A stretch of DNA of 64,000 bases. Origin: Enterococcus mundtii (GTDB lineage: Bacteria; Bacillota; Bacilli; Lactobacillales; Enterococcaceae). The stretch covers positions 3,214,001 to 3,278,000 of the forward strand of contig NZ_CP018061.1 in NCBI RefSeq assembly GCF_002813755.1, given 5' to 3'. The position numbers were made by a program, and so were the translations under genes. The notes under the pieces are model-generated. The model saw nothing but the letters and a program-made list of their open reading frames with translations. It was not told the DNA's origin and did not search any database. Shown piece by piece: positions 34,175 through 43,783 of the stretch (the stretch's first letter is position 1; every line of letters starts with the position of its first letter).

Positions 34175-36901
34175 ATGATAGATCAAACAATGAACGAATT
34201 CAGAAAAAAATTAGATATATTAGCTTTATCTTTATCACTACAAGAAAATATCAATCATTTTGGTTTAAATAAAGACTATCAATTATTATTCTCAACATAT
34301 ATTCAAATGATTCGTGAGGATCAAGACAATTTTTTTATTGAAAAGGAACGAAAAGAAAATATCATGGAATCGCTAAAGCGAACAAAAGATTTTTATGATT
34401 TTGAGAAAAAAGAACAAGTGCAAATGATCTTTGAAAAACTGAGAAATGATGATCCAACAGATTTCATGCTTATTCCCTCTTCATTTTATCCAGGAGAGTA
34501 TGGGGCAGTATCACCTCATACATGTGGATTAACAGTCTATAAAAAAAATGATTCTTTTATAATTATGAAGGTGGATAAAGAAAAAAATTTCGATGATCAC
34601 ACGGTTTCTTATTTTGAGATTCCGCCAACAAAAATTTTGGAACTAAGTGAACTGTTTCTTAAAGAGCGATTTCATGAAGTTCGCAAACCATATTTTATAT
34701 TGAGAAGGTTAGCAACTCTTTCAATCCAAAACGAATCAATCGGTATACCAGCCATCACGATGAAAGAACAAAAGAGTGGGAATTGTTCAGTTAGCGAAGT
34801 TGATGCTTCGCTAAAAACAATTTTATTCAATTGTAGGAAAGATATCTTTTCTTTAGAGATGAATAATCAAGTGACACCTAAATGGCATTCAAAACATGCT
34901 GAACCGTCTTTGGAAATGCACAATAGATTTCTTAGTGCTTTGAAAGAAAAGAATCCAGATTGGAATCGGCAGCTCGATTATATCTTTATTTATTATTTAT
35001 ATAAAAAAGGCCAACTTAAAAGTGAGTTTTTAAAAAATATTGATACAAAAAAACGTCGATGGCATCTACAAATCCAGTTTCTTTTTAAGGAAGATCCATA
35101 TATTTCAGCAATATTCAATCATCCTGGCCAACTTCCAACTATAGATGAAAACTTGATCCAAGAAAAATCCAGCAATATCATTCAATCACTAGGTATTCAT
35201 ACCACAAGTAAGCTTGCAGAAATTTCTTCTGGTGATTTAAAAGAATATCTCTATCAGCAAAAGTCCATAACCGATACAATAAATGGTCGTTTACCATTTA
35301 TACAAGTTACAATAGCTAAGGAAATGATCCAGCGAATGTTATCTAGCTTAGAAAAGAAAGAGCATGAAGTAACGGAGGAATTACACCGACGAAAAGTATT
35401 AAAAGAAAAAAGGAAAGAAATAAGGTTGGAGCAGAACTTGAGCAACCCTGCATCTATTCATTATCCACCGGAGACGATTTTTCCAATAGAAAAAAATGTC
35501 GAGAAGTTAAAACATGTATTGATTTTTGGTGACGAACAGGATAGAAAAGGCTTAATGGAAAAATTGGATCATTTAGATCCTAGACAAAAAAAGATACCCC
35601 ATGATTCGAAAGTTTACATAGAATTGATTTTTCACGCCTTAAGAAAACGTTCAATTAATTCCAAGAATTTAGAAAGAGCAATACAGAACAATCCTCTACT
35701 TAATGAAATCATTCAAGTAATAAGAGATAGCATAGATTTGAACACAAACGCTGTTTATCCAATGCAATCACTGGGAGAGAGGCAAGAGTGTACACAAACA
35801 ATAGAATATACTAATCAAGACTTTGAAGAGATTGCAGATGCGGGGAGCCAAAACCCCTTGATCCACCGTTCTGAATTGATCCTGATTGAAGCTGTTAAAA
35901 AAAGAGAAGATGTTGAGCTATGGGTACCATTAGATTCGCTTCGCCATCAAATGGATCAAACAATTGACAGTTTTAGAAATGATGTGTTCGATCATGCGCT
36001 GCGAGTCTTGTATCTTCAAAGAAATCAACTACAAGGTAGATTTGTTTTTTGGGAAAATGGGCAAAGAGTAGTGGCACCATGGGAGCGTGATCCAGAATTA
36101 TGGGCAAATCGTGTACCAAAATCAGTTATCAAAAATGAACCCTTTCCTATAGAGGATTCACATACAGCGGCAACTCAAAAAGCAACCATAGATGTGCTTC
36201 CACCGTTAAATGAACAGGCAAAGAGATTTGAACGAACATTTACTTCGCTAGATAAGATCGAACCACAAAAAGCTAAGGTAGTAGTCACTGATAACCTTAA
36301 AGATTTCAAGAGTGTCGTTACCCACTTAAGCACGGTAGTAAAAGAAAGCCAAGTTATAGTAGCCTCAATGAATGCAAATGAAAAGATAAATGAATTGGCT
36401 AGTGTCAAAAGATGTTTATATGGTAAAGAAACTTCAAAAAACAAGGAAGCTGTTATAAATGCCTCTTTGGATGAGCTTAAGTTGTGTAAAAATGTAAGTG
36501 CTCTATTTAGAAGGACAGCATCCAATACAGGAGTGGAAATGGAACTAGATCCACCACACAAACCAATAAAACGATTGGTTGATCAAGCAACCGATCAATT
36601 AATTCAAAGAAAAGGTCACTCGTATTACACAAGAATTGCAGGAATGAATGATCGAAGTACGAATACTAGTGAGAACGCTAGAAATAAGACCCATTGCTTT
36701 AGTAGTGTTGTGTCTCGGTTCAATAATGTATTTGAAAAAGGGAAAAACACTCCAGCAGAAAATGTGACTACCAAACCAACCAATACAGAAAAAGTTAGGA
36801 TGACTAAATTGTTAACTGGTTTTCGATCAACAAAATTTGGACAGAATCTCGGAATGCATCAGACAACAAAACACCAGCAAAAAACATTGACGGAACGTTG
36901 A
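34175..36901 (+). CDS. Unrecognised 908-aa protein: CE-clan-like N-terminal domain plus PWERDP module
   Basis: A large soluble protein of unknown function. In the N-terminal quarter, H115 (SPHTCGLTVYKK) starts a strand, D134 (MKVDKEKN) ends the next, and Q199-x4-C204 (EQKSGNCSVSEVD) begins a helix. This is the His, Asp, Gln, Cys order and spacing of CE-clan cysteine proteases and acetyltransferases (Ulp1, YopJ). Residues 390-425 are charged and likely coiled coil. Residues 558-650 hold the PWERDP module (SELILIEAVKKR, LWVPLDSL, FVFWENGQRVVAPWERDPEL). The last 250 residues are basic and poorly ordered. There is no signal peptide or membrane helix. GGGAGG precedes the ATG, 74 bases after its partner gene. 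Enzyme activity is inference. Confidence 0.6.
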   Translation: MIDQTMNEFRKKLDILALSLSLQENINHFGLNKDYQLLFSTYIQMIREDQDNFFIEKERKENIMESLKRTKDFYDFEKKEQVQMIFEKLRNDDPTDFMLIPSSFYPGEYGAVSPHTCGLTVYKKNDSFIIMKVDKEKNFDDHTVSYFEIPPTKILELSELFLKERFHEVRKPYFILRRLATLSIQNESIGIPAITMKEQKSGNCSVSEVDASLKTILFNCRKDIFSLEMNNQVTPKWHSKHAEPSLEMHNRFLSALKEKNPDWNRQLDYIFIYYLYKKGQLKSEFLKNIDTKKRRWHLQIQFLFKEDPYISAIFNHPGQLPTIDENLIQEKSSNIIQSLGIHTTSKLAEISSGDLKEYLYQQKSITDTINGRLPFIQVTIAKEMIQRMLSSLEKKEHEVTEELHRRKVLKEKRKEIRLEQNLSNPASIHYPPETIFPIEKNVEKLKHVLIFGDEQDRKGLMEKLDHLDPRQKKIPHDSKVYIELIFHALRKRSINSKNLERAIQNNPLLNEIIQVIRDSIDLNTNAVYPMQSLGERQECTQTIEYTNQDFEEIADAGSQNPLIHRSELILIEAVKKREDVELWVPLDSLRHQMDQTIDSFRNDVFDHALRVLYLQRNQLQGRFVFWENGQRVVAPWERDPELWANRVPKSVIKNEPFPIEDSHTAATQKATIDVLPPLNEQAKRFERTFTSLDKIEPQKAKVVVTDNLKDFKSVVTHLSTVVKESQVIVASMNANEKINELASVKRCLYGKETSKNKEAVINASLDELKLCKNVSALFRRTASNTGVEMELDPPHKPIKRLVDQATDQLIQRKGHSYYTRIAGMNDRSTNTSENARNKTHCFSSVVSRFNNVFEKGKNTPAENVTTKPTNTEKVRMTKLLTGFRSTKFGQNLGMHQTTKHQQKTLTER

Positions 36902-37012
36902 GTTATCTTTAAGAGAAGAGTAAAGAGTGTTTCGTACAAGAAACAATCATTTATTGTTGTCAACTTCTATAAAAATGTTAAAACAAGATCGAGATGAGTT
37001 TTTACGGTAGAA

Positions 37013-37062
37013 AAAATGAACAGAGGAAAGCAGATGAAGCTGCCACTCTCTGTTCATTTTTG
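37013..37062. terminator. Bidirectional terminator between the 908-aa gene and def
   Basis: AATGAACAGAG (37015-37025) pairs with CTCTGTTCATT (37048-37058); A and T runs lie outside. Confidence 0.85.
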
Positions 37063-37075
37063 TCATTATCTATTC

Positions 37076-37639
37076 TTACTCGATCACCAAGACGCCTTCT
37101 TTTAAGGCAAAAGGATTTTGATCATTGATATGGTCATAGAACATTACGCCATTGATATGGTCGATTTCATGTTGTACTACGATGGATTCATAATTTTTTA
37201 AACGGATTTTTTGTTTCTCACCGTTTTTGTCATAGTACGAAAGCGTGATTTTTGCATGGCGCACAACATACCCAGGGACTTCACGATCGACGGATAAACA
37301 GCCTTCACCTTCGCCTAAGCAAGCATTCTGGACGGAATGGCTCAGGATTTTTGGATTATACATGACCGTACTCAACGTCGGTTCTGTGATTTCTGGATCT
37401 GGATTTGGTACGTGGACCGCAATGATCCGTTTTGAAATATCAAGCTGAGGCGCAGCTAGGCCGACACCACCACGTAAATTTAATTCTTCTGCTTTGATTG
37501 GATCTTGGCTATTTTTAAGAAATTCCAACATTTCTTCTCCTAATAAGAGATCTTCCTCACTGAGTGGAAGAGCGACTTCTTGCGCTACTTCACGTAATGT
37601 TGGATTGCCTTCTCGAATAATGTCATCCATTGTGATCAT
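37076..37639 (-). CDS. def: Peptide deformylase
   Basis: A 187-residue iron/zinc enzyme that removes formyl from the initiator methionine of new proteins. The three motifs are GVGLAAPQ (residues 59-66), EGCLS (near residue 112, metal-binding Cys) and QHEIDH (near residue 155, two metal-binding His and the catalytic Glu). The insertion around [12 protein letters not shown] is typical of type 2 Gram-positive deformylases. GGGGTAC-type ribosome site; single gene, convergent with the accessory insert. Confidence 0.97.
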   Translation of the reverse strand: MITMDDIIREGNPTLREVAQEVALPLSEEDLLLGEEMLEFLKNSQDPIKAEELNLRGGVGLAAPQLDISKRIIAVHVPNPDPEITEPTLSTVMYNPKILSHSVQNACLGEGEGCLSVDREVPGYVVRHAKITLSYYDKNGEKQKIRLKNYESIVVQHEIDHINGVMFYDHINDQNPFALKEGVLVIE

Positions 37640-37755
37640 GGAATATGTACCCCTTTCTTATCAAACACTCTCTTTTCGGTTAATAGTTTACCATAAATTT
37701 GAAAAAGTAGTAGCCTGATTGTTTAATCAACTAGATTTTCTTAAGGATTCTACAC

Positions 37756-37784
37756 TTGATTTATTAGGAAGATTCAGGTAAAGT
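37756..37784 (+). promoter_or_regulatory. rpsO promoter
   Basis: TTGATT (37756-37761), 17 bases, TAAAGT (37779-37784), giving a leader of about 90 bases before rpsO. S15 leaders usually contain an autoregulatory fold that mimics 16S rRNA; here CCTGTTAC and the following GTTACTTGGTTAAAC blocks could fold, but I could not define the structure by eye. Confidence 0.5.
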
Positions 37785-37881
37785 ATAGCTGTATGTTTAA
37801 AGCATATGTCCTGTTACTTGGTTAAACGAATCACCAACGTTTTACTCAGTCACAGGGGAATAATTAAACGAGGTGAAAGAA

Positions 37882-38151
37882 ATGGCAATTTCAAAAGAAC
37901 GCAAAAACGAAATCATCAAAGATTACGCACGTCATGAAGGAGATACTGGTTCTCCAGAAGTACAAATCGCTGTATTAACTGAAGAAATCAACCACTTGAA
38001 CGAACATGCACGTGTTCACAAAAAAGATCATCATTCATACCGTGGTTTGATGAAAAAAGTTGGTCATCGTCGTAACTTGTTAGCTTACTTACGTAAAACT
38101 GACGTTCAACGTTACCGTGAATTGATCCAACGTCTAGGCTTACGCCGTTAA
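37882..38151 (+). CDS. rpsO: 30S ribosomal protein S15
   Basis: An 89-residue protein, exactly the family length, that binds the central domain of 16S rRNA and a 23S bridge. It begins [20 protein letters not shown] and carries [21 protein letters not shown] and [19 protein letters not shown], the conserved rRNA-binding core. The frame includes an upstream GTG at 37873, but GAGGTG is the ribosome site for the ATG at 37882. pnp follows, as in many bacteria. Confidence 0.98.
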   Translation: MAISKERKNEIIKDYARHEGDTGSPEVQIAVLTEEINHLNEHARVHKKDHHSYRGLMKKVGHRRNLLAYLRKTDVQRYRELIQRLGLRR

Positions 38152-38161
38152 TTTTTAACAG

Positions 38162-38192
38162 AAAGTGGGGTTCGCGTGAATCTCACTTTTTT
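38162..38192 (+). terminator. Terminator after rpsO
   Basis: AAAGTGGGGTTC pairs imperfectly with GAATCTCACTTTTTT. Confidence 0.75.
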
Positions 38193-38236
38193 ACTTTAAA
38201 CTATCAAACATTTCTGTGAATCAGCTCGATGGACTC

Positions 38237-38294
38237 CTACTAACCAAATGAAAGGTGCAAAAGATCGCTTTCGCGGTTTTCATTTGTTTAGTAG
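38237..38294 (+). promoter_or_regulatory. Long leader hairpin in front of pnp (possible RNase III site)
   Basis: CTACTAA-C-CAAATGAAA (38237-38253) pairs with TTTCATTTG-T-TTAGTAG (38278-38294), a 16-pair helix with one opposed mismatch. It lies 35 bases before the pnp start and lacks a T run, so it is not a terminator. In E. coli RNase III cuts such a leader stem and PNPase then represses its own mRNA; a similar loop here is inference. Confidence 0.6.
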
Positions 38295-38328
38295 CGTCTA
38301 GCGTTCACGAGAAGGAAAAGGAGTATTT

Positions 38329-40440
38329 ATGTCAGAAAAACAAGTTTTTAAAACGACATGGGGCGGACGTCCCTTAGAGATCGAAGTTGGCCAATTAGCC
38401 AAACAAGCCAATGGAGCAGTATTAGTTCGTTATGGGGATACGGTCGTATTAAGTGCGGCAGTTGCTTCAAAAGAAGCCAAAGATACAGATTTCTTCCCAT
38501 TGACGATCAATTATGAAGAAAAAATGTATGCAGCTGGTAAGATCCCAGGAGGATTTATCAAACGTGAAGGTCGTCCAAGTACGGAAGCAACCTTGACTGC
38601 TCGTTTGATCGACCGTCCGATCCGTCCAATGTTTGCGGAAGGTTTCCGTAATGAAGTCCAAGTCACAAATATCGTGATGAGTGTGGAAACAGATTGTTCT
38701 CCCGCAATGGCAGCAATGTTAGGTTCTTCACTAGCTTTATCGATTTCAGATATCCCATTCGATGGACCAATCGCAGGTGTTGAAGTTGGCCGTGTCAATG
38801 GCGAGTACATCTTGAACCCAACAGTTGAACAAGCAGAGACTACCGATATCGAATTAAGCGTAGCTGGTACAAAACAAGCAATCAACATGGTTGAAAGTGG
38901 CGCAAAAGAAGTTTCTGAAGAAGATATGCTGGGTGCATTATTATTTGGATTTGACGCAATCAAAGAATTAGTCGCATTCCAAGAAGAAATCGTTCAAGCT
39001 GTCGGCAAAGAAAAAATGGAAGTTTCTTTATTACAAGTCGATGCTGACTTGAAAAAAGAAATTTTTGATGCATCATATGGCACGATGAAAGAAGCGGTCA
39101 TGACAGAAGAAAAATTAGCGCGTGAAGATAATATCGACCAAGTGAAAATCGATATTCGCGAAGCTTATGCAGAGAAATTTGCGGGTCATGAAGAGGAAGC
39201 GCAATTACTAAAAGAAGTGAAACAAATTACGGAAGATCTTGAAAAAGACGTCGTTCGTGAGTTGATCACGATTGACAAAATCCGTCCTGATGGTCGTAAA
39301 TTAGATGAGATCCGTCCTTTAGCATCAGAAGTTGGCTTGTTGCCACGTGTTCATGGTTCTGGATTATTTACTCGTGGACAAACTCAAGCACTATCATCAT
39401 GTACATTGGCACCTTTAGGGGAACACCAAATCATTGATGGCTTAGGTGTAGAAGTCAGCAAACGATTCATCCACCATTACAATTTCCCACAATTTTCTGT
39501 GGGTTCAACTGGTCGTGCCGGTTCACCAGGTCGTCGTGAAATCGGTCATGGTGCATTAGGTGAACGTGCATTAGCACAAGTGATCCCTTCAGAAGAAGAG
39601 TTTCCTTACACGATCCGTCTAGTGGCAGAAGTGCTTGAATCGAATGGTTCATCTTCTCAAGCAAGTATCTGTGCAGGTACCTTAGCATTGATGGACGCAG
39701 GTGTGCCAATCAAAGCACCTGTTGCTGGTATTGCTATGGGATTAGTATCTGATGGTGAAAACTACACGATTTTAACAGACATCCAAGGTCTAGAAGACCA
39801 TTTAGGCGACATGGACTTCAAAGTTGCCGGAACAAAAGATGGAATCACAGCACTACAAATGGATATCAAGATCCAAGGTATCACGGAACAAATCTTAAAA
39901 GAAGCACTGGCACAAGCAAAACAAGCACGTATGGAAATCTTAGAAGAATTGACTTCAACGATCGCTACACCACGTGAAGAGCTTAGCCAATATGCACCTA
40001 AAATCGAAATGATCCAAATCGATCCTACGAAAATCAAGGATGTCATCGGTAAAGGTGGCGATACGATCAATGGAATCATTGATGAAACAGGCGTGAAGAT
40101 CGATATCGATCAAGACGGTAAAGTAAGTATTGCTTCTTCTGATAAAGAAATGATCCAAAAAGCAATCAAGATCATCGAAGACTTGACAAAAGAAGTCAAA
40201 GTTGGCGAAGTCTACCTTGGTAAAGTTGTTCGTATCGAAAAATTCGGTGCATTTGTCAACTTGATCAAAGGGAAAGACGGCTTAGTCCATATCTCTCAAT
40301 TAGCGAATGAACGTGTGAACAATGTAGAAGACGTTGTGAAACTAGGCGATGAAGTGTTGGTGAAAGTGACAGAGATCGACAAACAAGGTCGTGTGAATCT
40401 TTCAAGAAAAGCAATGTTGAACGAAGAGGACAAGAAGTAA
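38329..40440 (+). CDS. pnp: Polynucleotide phosphorylase
   Basis: A 703-residue 3'-5' exoribonuclease that degrades RNA with phosphate. Two RNase PH domains (about residues 10-230 and 310-545) flank a helical linker; the second has [13 protein letters not shown] and [23 protein letters not shown] domain follows ([15 protein letters not shown] near residue 565) and then an S1 domain ([18 protein letters not shown] near residue 625). It works in the degradosome-like complex with the CshA helicase, also in this window. GAAAAGGAG precedes the ATG. Confidence 0.98.
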   Translation: MSEKQVFKTTWGGRPLEIEVGQLAKQANGAVLVRYGDTVVLSAAVASKEAKDTDFFPLTINYEEKMYAAGKIPGGFIKREGRPSTEATLTARLIDRPIRPMFAEGFRNEVQVTNIVMSVETDCSPAMAAMLGSSLALSISDIPFDGPIAGVEVGRVNGEYILNPTVEQAETTDIELSVAGTKQAINMVESGAKEVSEEDMLGALLFGFDAIKELVAFQEEIVQAVGKEKMEVSLLQVDADLKKEIFDASYGTMKEAVMTEEKLAREDNIDQVKIDIREAYAEKFAGHEEEAQLLKEVKQITEDLEKDVVRELITIDKIRPDGRKLDEIRPLASEVGLLPRVHGSGLFTRGQTQALSSCTLAPLGEHQIIDGLGVEVSKRFIHHYNFPQFSVGSTGRAGSPGRREIGHGALGERALAQVIPSEEEFPYTIRLVAEVLESNGSSSQASICAGTLALMDAGVPIKAPVAGIAMGLVSDGENYTILTDIQGLEDHLGDMDFKVAGTKDGITALQMDIKIQGITEQILKEALAQAKQARMEILEELTSTIATPREELSQYAPKIEMIQIDPTKIKDVIGKGGDTINGIIDETGVKIDIDQDGKVSIASSDKEMIQKAIKIIEDLTKEVKVGEVYLGKVVRIEKFGAFVNLIKGKDGLVHISQLANERVNNVEDVVKLGDEVLVKVTEIDKQGRVNLSRKAMLNEEDKK

Positions 40441-40468
40441 TTCCATCGTTTTAAGATAAAAGTTTTTT

Positions 40469-40528
40469 AATAAGCGTACTACTACGAAAATAATTTTATA
40501 TTTTCAAAAGTAGTACGCTTATTTTTTT
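40469..40528 (+). terminator. Terminator after pnp
   Basis: AATAAGCGTACTACT pairs with AGTAGTACGCTTATT, then TTTTT. Confidence 0.9.
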
Positions 40529-40616
40529 AAAATCGTTAAAGTAAAACGCATAAAGGGTCAATTTATATTTTCTTAATAAACACTTAGTTATTTAAAGTGC
40601 AAAAGGAGGAATGGAA

Positions 40617-40874
40617 ATGATCCATTTTTTATTCTCATTGATTGTAGGTGGCGTATTAGGATTCGTTGCTGGAGCTGTTCTTAATGAAGATGTTCCAGGG
40701 GGCGTCACTGGAAATATTATCATTGGTTTCTTTGGAAGTTGGTTAGGTGAATTTGTGTTAGGCGATCTAGGTCCATCAATCAGTGGCTTTTATCTTATCC
40801 CATCATTGATCGGGGCACTCGTTTGTTTGGCTCTTTACTCCTTTACAGCCGATTATTTAAGAAGACGTCGATGA
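40617..40874 (+). CDS. GlsB/YeaQ/YmgE-family small membrane protein
   Basis: An 85-residue protein with three glycine-rich helices: VGGVLGFVAGAVLN, GNIIIGFFGSWLGEFVLG and IPSLIGALVCLALYSF, ending in the basic TADYLRRRR. This is the transglycosylase-associated/GlsB family; in enterococci GlsB is linked to stress and bile resistance with Gls24 proteins. No gls24 gene is adjacent. AAGGAGG is too close to the ATG at 40611, so I chose the ATG at 40617. It has no close operon partner. Confidence 0.8.
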   Translation: MIHFLFSLIVGGVLGFVAGAVLNEDVPGGVTGNIIIGFFGSWLGEFVLGDLGPSISGFYLIPSLIGALVCLALYSFTADYLRRRR

Positions 40875-40974
40875 ATCGGTTATTTTTAGCTGATTTATTG
40901 ACACCGACGTTGAATACTTGGATAATTAGGTGGAATTTAGGTCAATCATAGGATTGGAGAAATGAGGGGGAACA

Positions 40975-42972
40975 GTGACAACAAAGCATAACACAAAAAA
41001 AATCTCGATGGCTGGGTTATTAGTCGCCATGGGGGTTGTTTATGGAGATATCGGTACCAGTCCGCTTTATGTAATGAAAGCAATCGTAGAAGACAATGGC
41101 GGCTTGCGGGGGATCAACCCAGATTTTGTTATCGGAGCAGTCTCCTTGATTTTTTGGACTTTGACATTATTAACGACGATCAAATATGTCGTGATTGCTT
41201 TAAATGCAGATAACCATGGGGAAGGTGGGATTTTTTCTTTATATACTTTGGTTAGAAAAGGCGGTAAATATCTGATCATACCTGCAATGATCGGTGGCGC
41301 AGCATTATTAGCAGATGGGGTACTGACCCCCGCTGTAACGGTTACGACCGCTATTGAAGGATTGCGTGGGATTCCACAATTCTTTGACCGTTTCGGCAAT
41401 GACCAGAACATCATCGTCATTATTACTTTAGTTATTATTTTTGTTTTATTCATGGTCCAACGATTCGGTACAGAAGTTGTCGGGAAAGCATTTGGACCGA
41501 TTATGTTTTTATGGTTCACCTTTTTAGGCGCGATGGGCTTGTTTAATTTCAGTCAAGACTGGACAGTGATCCGTGCCTTAAATCCTTATTATGCGATCCA
41601 GTTGCTATTTAGTCCTGATAATAAGCTAGGTCTATTTATTCTAGGAAATATCTTTCTGGCTACTACTGGGGCAGAGGCGCTTTATTCTGACTTAGGACAT
41701 GTCGGAAAACGAAACATTCGTTTAAGCTGGCCATACGTTAAAGTATGTTTGGTATTGAATTATTTTGGGCAGGCAGCATGGCTGTTGAATGTCTATCAAA
41801 ATCCAGAAACCCAAGCGATCGAAAACTTGAATCCATTTTTCAAAATGATGCCGGCTAGTTTTACCGTCATTGGGGTCATATTTGCAACGATTGCGGCTGT
41901 TATCGCTTCGCAAGCGTTAATTACTGGGTCATTTACTCTAGTTTCAGAAGCAATCAAATTGAAATTATTGCCTCGGTTGAAAATCATGTATCCCGGAAGC
42001 AGTATCGGGCAAATGTATATTCCAGCAGTAAATTTGATTCTATGGATTGCTTGTTCACTGGTTGTTGTTACCTTTAGAACCTCACACCATATGGAAGCTG
42101 CGTACGGGCTGTCCATTACCGTAACGATGTTGATGACGACTGCCTTACTTTATTTCTATTTGCTCCAAACTGGCTATCCGAAGTGGTTAGCTCATACAAT
42201 TACCTTTTTCTTTGGGGCAATCGAAGTCGTCTTCTTTATTTCAAGTATCGTGAAGTTCTTCCATGGCGGTTTTGTCGCTGTGTTGATTGCTTTAGTCATT
42301 CTAGCAGTCATGTTTGTTTGGGAACAAGGAAATATCATTCGTGAATCGGTCGCAGAAGAAGTGGCATTAAAAGAATATATTCCACAACTTCAAGCATTGA
42401 AAGAGGACAAATCCTTACCAATGTATCAAACGAATGTAGTTTTCTTAGTGCCAGATATGGCAGATGGGAAGGTTGGTCGTCAGTTCGTGTATTCCATTTT
42501 AGATAAACGACCAAAGCGGGCGAAGGCCTATTGGTTTGTCCACGTAGAAGTAACCGATGAACCCTATACGAAAGAATATCAAGTGGATATGATGGGAACC
42601 GATTTCGTTGTTCAAGTGAACCTGTTCTTAGGATTCCGCGTACAACAAGAAATCAATGTCTACGTTCGACAAATCATCCACGATTTAATGAAACAAGGAC
42701 GTCTACCAAAACAACCACAGACGTATTCATTGACTCCAGGAAGAGAAGTCGGCGATTTCCAATTCATCTTGATCGACGAAGTAGTTTCCAATGTAACAAC
42801 TCTTGGGAAATGGGAACGACAAATCATGCAAGCTAAACTTGCCATCAAGAAAATCGCTACGACGCCAGAAACATGGTTTGGTTTAGAATACAGTGAAGTC
42901 AAACATGAAACAGTACCTTTGCTGATTGGTGGAACAAGAAAAACGTGGTTGAAAGAACGAAAAAGTAAGTAG
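40975..42972 (+). CDS. kup: Low-affinity potassium transporter of the KUP family
   Basis: A 665-residue potassium-proton symporter. The N-terminal [18 protein letters not shown] motif is the signature, and [14 protein letters not shown] and [18 protein letters not shown] follow. Twelve helices fill residues 12-455, and a 200-residue cytosolic C-terminal domain follows. In Gram-positives Kup is often inhibited by c-di-AMP through this tail (family knowledge). The start is GTG behind GAGGGGG. No c-di-AMP riboswitch is seen in the 100-base gap upstream. Confidence 0.96.
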   Translation: MTTKHNTKKISMAGLLVAMGVVYGDIGTSPLYVMKAIVEDNGGLRGINPDFVIGAVSLIFWTLTLLTTIKYVVIALNADNHGEGGIFSLYTLVRKGGKYLIIPAMIGGAALLADGVLTPAVTVTTAIEGLRGIPQFFDRFGNDQNIIVIITLVIIFVLFMVQRFGTEVVGKAFGPIMFLWFTFLGAMGLFNFSQDWTVIRALNPYYAIQLLFSPDNKLGLFILGNIFLATTGAEALYSDLGHVGKRNIRLSWPYVKVCLVLNYFGQAAWLLNVYQNPETQAIENLNPFFKMMPASFTVIGVIFATIAAVIASQALITGSFTLVSEAIKLKLLPRLKIMYPGSSIGQMYIPAVNLILWIACSLVVVTFRTSHHMEAAYGLSITVTMLMTTALLYFYLLQTGYPKWLAHTITFFFGAIEVVFFISSIVKFFHGGFVAVLIALVILAVMFVWEQGNIIRESVAEEVALKEYIPQLQALKEDKSLPMYQTNVVFLVPDMADGKVGRQFVYSILDKRPKRAKAYWFVHVEVTDEPYTKEYQVDMMGTDFVVQVNLFLGFRVQQEINVYVRQIIHDLMKQGRLPKQPQTYSLTPGREVGDFQFILIDEVVSNVTTLGKWERQIMQAKLAIKKIATTPETWFGLEYSEVKHETVPLLIGGTRKTWLKERKSK

Positions 42973-43003
42973 ATAAAGAATTAGTTTATGCTATACTAAA
43001 ACT

Positions 43004-43120
43004 GGAAAGAGGAGTTGCGATAACAACTCGCCTTTGACAGTACCGCTTAATTAACAGCGGCATATTTCAACTTATTTTTTACAAAATAACCGTCCTATGC
43101 CGAGGACGGTTATTTCTTTT
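43004..43120 (+). ncRNA. Type I antitoxin RNA, copy 1
   Basis: An extended -10 TGCTATACT (42989-42997) is followed by GGAAAGAGGAGTTGC, an inverted GAGTTGC...CAACTC and a bidirectional terminator, ATAACCGTCC/GGACGGTTAT (43086-43113). It closely resembles copy 2 and runs antisense to the 3' end of the truncated toxin remnant. The layout matches convergent toxin/antitoxin RNA pairs such as par of pAD1. Confidence 0.7.
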
Positions 43121-43190
43121 TGTCGTCGCTAAGCAATGCTACAACCAACGTGATCAGAGCGATAGTAAACATACCAAAGCTGAGCATCAA
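43110..43190 (-). pseudogene. Truncated holin-like type I toxin, copy 1
   Basis: The minus strand reads LMLSFGMFTIALITLVVAL and the DDKKK tail, identical to copy 2, but the first eight residues are gone. A TAG stop lies two codons upstream, and there is no ribosome site at the remaining ATG or TTG. It looks like a decayed duplicate whose antitoxin RNA survives. Confidence 0.75.
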
Positions 43191-43273
43191 TTTAGACTAA
43201 ATGCCCAACTGACAGAGGATCTTCCCTAGAACTTAATCTAGTAAGCATGTCGATAGTATGCTATACTAAATAC

Positions 43274-43392
43274 GAAAAGAGGAGTTGCATCAACAACTCC
43301 CCTTTGACAGCGTTGTTTAAAAAACAGCGGCATAGGTTTAGTTAATTGTTATAAAAATAACCGTCCTAAGCCGAGGACGGTTATTTCTTTTT
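43274..43392 (+). ncRNA. Type I antitoxin RNA, copy 2
   Basis: The extended -10 TGCTATACT (43259-43267) starts an RNA with GAGGAGTTGC...CAACAACTCC and ends at the shared stem AAATAACCGTCC/GGACGGTTATTT (43355-43386) plus TCTTTTT. It converges with and overlaps the toxin mRNA 3' end, the design of antisense antitoxins. Confidence 0.75.
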
Positions 43393-43485
43393 GTCGTCGC
43401 TAAGCAATGCTACAACCAACGTGATCAGGGCGATGGTGAACATACCAAAGCTGAGCATCAATTGGATTGTATCGAGTGCCGACAA
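43381..43485 (-). CDS. Holin-like type I toxin (34 aa)
   Basis: A 34-residue peptide, SALDTIQLMLSFGMFTIAL followed by ITLVVALLSDDKKK, starting at a TTG with AAAGGAG about eight bases upstream. A single hydrophobic helix with a charged Asp-Asp-Lys-Lys-Lys tail and the S-x(5)-Q-L-M-L-S-F-G-M-F pattern match the holin-like toxin family of lactobacilli and enterococci. Its mRNA comes from about 43590 and meets the antitoxin RNA at a common bidirectional terminator. It should damage the membrane when freed from the antisense RNA. Part of a tandem duplication with the decayed copy 1 to its left. Confidence 0.8.
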   Translation of the reverse strand: MSALDTIQLMLSFGMFTIALITLVVALLSDDKKK

Positions 43486-43783
43486 AAGGCGTCTCCTTTC
43501 GTAAGATTTAGAAAGTATGTGCATACGCACCACCTTGCTTTCGAAGGATAGCCACCGTCATTAAACTGTACTGTCACGTAATAGCATAGCACATGCGCAC
43601 ATTTTAAACCTTAATTTATAAATTTTCTTGTTATTGAATAGCTGTTGAATGCTAGTGATACAAGTGAATAAATCCTCCCATTATTTAAAGTGATCTCGTG
43701 GGAGAAGCAGAAATCAAAAGCCTCCTAGTTATACTCTTTTTATGAAAAGTTGTACAATTGAAATGAAAAGTGAGGCGAAACAA

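Noticed and set aside
32667..36901. Prophage or transposon carrying the two unknown genes
   Set aside because: No integrase, transposase, att-like direct repeats or phage structural genes could be seen at either edge.
40875..40974. c-di-AMP riboswitch upstream of kup
   Set aside because: The gap is only 100 bases and lacks the long multi-helix fold and conserved blocks of that riboswitch.
43742..43783. Start of the CNNM-type protein at 43742
   Set aside because: The extra 14 residues are polar, are not family-like, and the GAGG site favours the ATG at 43784, which begins the first membrane helix directly.
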